From: Psettodes erumei
Lineage: Eukaryota; Chordata; Actinopteri; Pleuronectiformes; Psettodidae
Assembly: GCA_016785225.1 (NCBI GenBank)
Contig: JAFBJZ010000941.1
Location: forward strand, 434,001-498,000
Length of the DNA stretch: 64,000 nt
Reading direction: 5' to 3'
Each line of letters begins with the position of its first letter. Within the stretch, counting starts at the first letter, position 1. The notes below the pieces were generated by a model. The model saw only the letters and a list, made by a program, of their open reading frames with translations. It had not been told where the DNA came from and made no database searches. A program made the position numbers and the translations under genes. Of this stretch, positions 59,992 through 64,000 are shown one piece after another.

Positions 59992-62695
59992 TAAACACAG
60001 ACATGAGCAACCCCCCGCCCCCAAGTTTGGCTTCCCCCACATTGCCACCAATATTTCTCATGAGCTCTCGGCCACCAGCCCTTCATGAATTTTTATTAAA
60101 CAAAACTCTAAGTAGATTGATTTCACACCGGCTGCTTTATTGCATTTTTATTTAATTCTTTCTCTCTCTCTTGCTCTCTCCCGCTCTCTCTCGCTCAGAT
60201 GCCGACTTGCTCCTCCTTGCCCTTACCTCAGTTTCACCACTCCATCCTTTCCGCTCTTCTTTCCTTCCTGACGCTTATCCCACTTCCTCCCTGTATTTCC
60301 TGCCCGTTTGCTCTCTCTCTCTCCTCGCTCTTTTTACACTCATCCTCCCCTCTTTCCCATTCTCTGTCCGCTGCCTTTCTTCTCTCCGTTTCCTCAAGCT
60401 TCATTTTCCTGCCAGTCCTGATTTATGCTCCTGGATTTGTGGCCCTGAAGAGAGCTGTTGCTGGTGGGCTGATGAGCTTTGTTTTGTCCTGGAGTGTGTG
60501 CGCTTTTGTGCGTGCGCGCGGCCCCACGCGGGCGGCCATGCGGGAGTTTGTTAAGAAGCCTTTATGTTTTTGTGTATCACCTGAGCTATTAGATCGCCAG
60601 CTCTCGGTTCATTAAGTTACCTCTGCCGGCTTCTCGCGCCTCAGAGAGCTTCCCCTTCCTGTGTGGTGAGGTGCTGTACAGCATCATCTCGTACTTGGGC
60701 GATGCCACACAGCATTCCTGCAACGCGTCACGTCTCACCACAGCACGTACTGCTGCCAAAATATCTTCCGCTACCTGAGCCGCTCAGCAAAGATTGACAT
60801 TTTTGGGGATATGCTTTCTTGCCGAGTACCAACTTGTGTTGGTACGTGGATTGTGTCACCTTCGGACAGAGCCGTGCTTTTCCCCCCTCTCACTCTTAAG
60901 AAAGGAAAAAAATGACAACTGTTCCTTCCTGATGCCCTTTGCGGAGGCATCTGCATTTGTTATATTTGCACGCTAATTTATCAAACTCTTTTTTCACTTT
61001 TTCATCCCTCTGTAGTTCAGTGAGAAGAGCGGTTTTGACGTTGAGCTGCGCAACGGTCCTCCTCGCGGCGCTTCCAGTGTGCCGCCTGTTTCTGTGGCGT
61101 GCGTGCGCACCGTGGTAAGCAGTGGTTGTTTCCAGCACGGCCAGAAGTGATGAGGCAGAGTGAGGCCCCCGCTGCGTGTAATGAGGCTCCCTGCAGCTCC
61201 ACGCCGCCTCCCCAAGCCTCCCTCTGTCTCTCCGCCCAGCAGGCTTGTGTTCGCCACTAAACCACACATGCCCAAGCGCACGTACCGTCTCCCCCTTGCC
61301 TCCCTCTTTAATGTTTATCGTGGCTTGCTGTCTTCTTTTCCACCTTTGTCCCCCGTGCTCTCCTGGCGTCTTCCTTCATACTTTGTTCCCGTGCCCCTTC
61401 TCCTCGCTCCTCAGCCGTCTTACCCTCCGTCCTCCTCGCCCCCTCCTCCAGCTCCTCCACCTCGGCTCTCCTCTCCCAGCGGGTGTCCTGTGTAATTGGG
61501 CTGTTGTCAACAGCGCATTAACTGGGATTAGCGGCGTAGCGCCTCTTGGCTGGTGCTGTTGACCCCGCCAAACGCAGGCCATATATGGTCATAGACGGCT
61601 AAAAATGCAGGCAGCGGTGGCCGTGTTTTCGGTGTGTTTTCGCCATGGGAACAGATAGATGGGTAGGCAGGAAATCACGCAGTTTCTCTTTCTGAAGAAT
61701 GAGTGTTTTATCATTACCTGTCAATAGTGTGAAAATTGCATGTGCGCGCTTGGTGTGTGAGTGACAGCGGGCTGCGATAGTTAAGATCTCAGACATTCGC
61801 ACGTCGCTCACATCAGGCTCGCTGCGGTGCAAAAGGTTGATGTATGTACACGTGCCGACCATGTGTTACGTGTAAAGACCCCAGCGGAGTGACAGGTTAT
61901 CTGTCAGCAACCCCCCCCACACACACACACCCAGCGCGCACCTCCACATATGCGCGTTTGGCCCGTCACGACGCCGAGGTGGGGGGAGGTGAGCGGGAGC
62001 GGAGCAGTTGGCGTTGAGCGCGGCGTAACTGAAACGTTGAGTGTCTAATAGATCAGACGAGACAGCCCTGAGGTGACTGTCTGTCAGGCAGTCGCTCCCT
62101 GATTCGCTCCCGCTGCGAGGCCTTATCTCTGCTGTGTCTGCCCGCGCGTCGCGGCGCACAGACACGCCGTGCCGCGTCTCCTGCCCAGAAGAAGCTGTTT
62201 CTCCTTAAACTCGCAGCCTTGAACTGCAGCGCTGCCGTGGACGAACTGTCCGTGACGTACACGCAGGGAACTCCGTGTTTTGGTAACGGAGCCGGAGTTA
62301 AGGTCTCTCTGCTGTGTGAACGGAAACATAGCGTACGTCTTTTTTTTTCAGGTTTCCTCTGTCACGTTGGCATAAGGAAACATTCGTGGTCAAGGCATTT
62401 CTCCTCCCTTTTCTCCCCGTCTCCGTCTTCCTTTCTCTCCGTTCTCACTGCGTCTCTGTAGGCCTTGCACGGCTCCAGATGCACCATCCCGTCCTTGTCC
62501 ACCCACCTTTGTTTCTAAAACAGAGCCGCTTTTATTGCTGCCCCGAGGCAGATAGAGCTAAGCTGAGGAAACAGAGAATCCCAGTGTAAGGCTAGGTATG
62601 GAAATGAGCCCTCTGTCACAATACTCAACAATATCTCCCGCGCTCCCTCTTATTCTCCTGAAAATAGAGAGAGGGGAGAGGAGACGGCGGACGGC
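59301..62695. other. Intergenic, no gene seen
   Basis: (CA)15 at 59960-59989, CT-rich tracts at 60160-60400 (source of the Leu/Ser/Pro-rich 127- and 138-codon frames), pyrimidine-rich and CpG-rich DNA to 62.3 kb. Segment 60075-60155 (TTCATGAATTTTTATTAAAC, TTTATTGCATTTTTATTTAA) is a weak element candidate. Confidence 0.55.
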
Positions 62696-62699
62696 ATTG

Positions 62700-62975
62700 T
62701 TCTTCCTGCCCAGTTTTGAGAGAAATTAATTAATTATGAATGAGTAAGTGAGTTAAGAAAAGGGGGTTTTGGATTCTATTGGTGTTAACATAATTACAAT
62801 TCTCTCGTTTTTAAATGAAGGGACCGGGGCCATTTCTCCTGCCTCTCAAATGGGTTTTTATCGTCTTCAATTTGGAAAAGAAAAGCTGATAAAAGCCTTT
62901 ATAATGCTTTAATTTGACATCGATTTACATGAATCTCCCTCAGTAATTATCAACTTACCCCTCCCCTCATGGATG
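62700..62975. promoter_or_regulatory. Candidate conserved noncoding element
   Basis: Long complex AT-rich block: GAAATTAATTAATTATGAAT, GGTGTTAACATAATTACAAT, GCTGATAAAAGCC, TTTATAATGCTTTAATTTG, CATCGATTTACATG, CAGTAATTATCAAC. The density of TAAT/ATTA cores is the highest in the right half. Confidence 0.45.
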
Positions 62976-63006
62976 ACAGAAACAGTAGATTCTGATAAGA
63001 GGGAGG

Positions 63007-63030
63007 GTGTGTGTGTGTGTGTGTGTGTGT
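63007..63030 (+). repeat. (GT)12 microsatellite
   Basis: Uninterrupted GT run. Confidence 0.92.
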
Positions 63031-63169
63031 CTTTATATGTAAGGGTGTGGGGGGCTATCTTCTACCCTCCATCTCCCATTTTTCTATTTCCATATCTCAT
63101 CCCTCTGTCTTTCATTGGGAGAGGCGTGGAGCGAGTGATGGCAGTGGCAGGGGAGAGGGAACAGAAAAA

Positions 63170-63620
63170 TCCTAAATCAAAGCACTCAATTATAGGGCTG
63201 CAGTAATTATGGGAGCCCTTGAATTGAAGTGCTCTCGGAGGAGAGATGGATAGATATATGGATGATGCATGAGGGGCGGGACAGATAGGTAAATAAATGA
63301 ATATGCCACACAGAAATACAATGTAGCCTCTGGGCCTGGGACGACATAAATACACGTATTAATCGATAGGTTGCAAACCATCCCGATGCAATTAAAAGGG
63401 TATTGAGTGGAGCGGGCCACACTTGGGCTTGGGAGAGGGCTTTGGCAGGCTACAGTGGGTCGTGGCCCTGACCTGTGGAAGGGTTAATGCCCCCCCGGCC
63501 CTCACTAGCCCCTGGCCTTTGCATGGCAAAATGCTGAGGGTCAGTCCATAAAGGGACTCCGGTCTCTTTGGGGCCCTTTACTGGTCAATAAGGCTGAATG
63601 AGTTCTATCAACTACCACTG
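63170..63620. promoter_or_regulatory. Candidate conserved noncoding element cluster
   Basis: Unique sequence of 450 bases with CACTCAATTATAGGGCTGC, CAGTAATTATGGGAGC, GTATTAATCGATAGG, ATGCAATTAAAAGGG, then TTTGCATGGCAAAATGCTGA (octamer-like and MAF-type TGCTGA half site) and CTGGTCAATAAGGCTG. No coding frame. Confidence 0.38.
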
Positions 63621-64000
63621 TGAAACTGCCCCACTGCTGATAATACTCCAAACACTGCCTGGAGAGCCATGCACTGCATATACTTTTTCTGAAGGTGTTT
63701 GTCTTCGTCAGCGCGGGTACTTAAAAGATAAATACCTCTTTGGTGTCCTTCTCCTTTCTGTCCATTTACATTTAAATGAAATCCACGCTTATTTGTTGTT
63801 GTCTCTCATTCCTCTGAGACATGCCTATCACAAGACTTATGTGTCTCTCTCGATAATAATGAGTGCATGCGCGCGCCGGCGTTCGGCCATGTGCACGCAT
63901 GCACGTGTGTTTTAGGTGTCTGAATGTGTGTGTGTGTGTGTGTGTGTGTGTGCCAGCTTGCGTTTGACTGCCTCCGAATCCATCCTCATATTAGCACGTG
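63621..64000. other. Intergenic, no gene seen
   Basis: Unique sequence ending in CpG/CA-type alternating DNA and a (TG)14 run at 63925-63952. The 105-codon frame at 63598-63915 resembles nothing known. Confidence 0.55.

Noticed and set aside
60171..60615. Leu/Ser/Pro-rich frames of 127 and 138 codons
   Set aside because: Translation of CT-rich tracts; the hydrophobic look is a composition effect.

Overview
This is eukaryotic, almost certainly teleost fish, nuclear DNA. A real multi-exon vertebrate gene with GT-AG introns opens the window. The introns are short (100-350 bases), dinucleotide microsatellites (TG/CA) are very dense, and several degraded transposons have termini typical of fish genomes. 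I cannot name the species; the compact introns suggest a percomorph-like fish, which is inference.

Bases 78-3823 (+ strand) hold the last 14 coding exons of dhx35, a DEAH-box (DEAH/RHA family) RNA helicase linked to the spliceosome. The 14 exons join in phase without a break into 507 residues, from helicase motif III (SAT) to the natural stop. The start of the gene, including the Walker A and DEAH motifs, lies upstream of the window. A 3' UTR of about 1.7-2.0 kb follows, with polyadenylation signals near 5.09, 5.53 and 5.86 kb.

From about 5.9 kb to the end (58 kb) I find no protein-coding gene. The many open frames there are microsatellite translations (Cys-Val or Thr-His runs) or CpG-rich and low-complexity sequence. 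In mammals DHX35 is followed on its 3' side by the large gene desert that leads to MAFB. A compact fish version of that desert is the most economical reading, and it predicts long-range enhancers. Many complex, AT-rich blocks of 100-280 bases with homeodomain-type TAAT cores stand out from GC-rich or simple-sequence surroundings; I list the best as candidate conserved noncoding elements. Conservation cannot be tested here.

Other content: a promoter-like cluster (CRE, ETS, YY1 motifs and a splice donor) at 6.4-6.7 kb that could start an unannotated transcript; four CTCF-like motifs; a decayed Tc1/mariner-like transposon at 46.45-47.35 kb and a short element with related termini at 6.77-7.13 kb; three decayed copies of a second non-autonomous fish DNA transposon family; a 142-base uninterrupted TG array; several perfect palindromes; two G-quadruplex motifs; and an unusual C9-N9-G9 hairpin. 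No rRNA, tRNA or CRISPR array was found.
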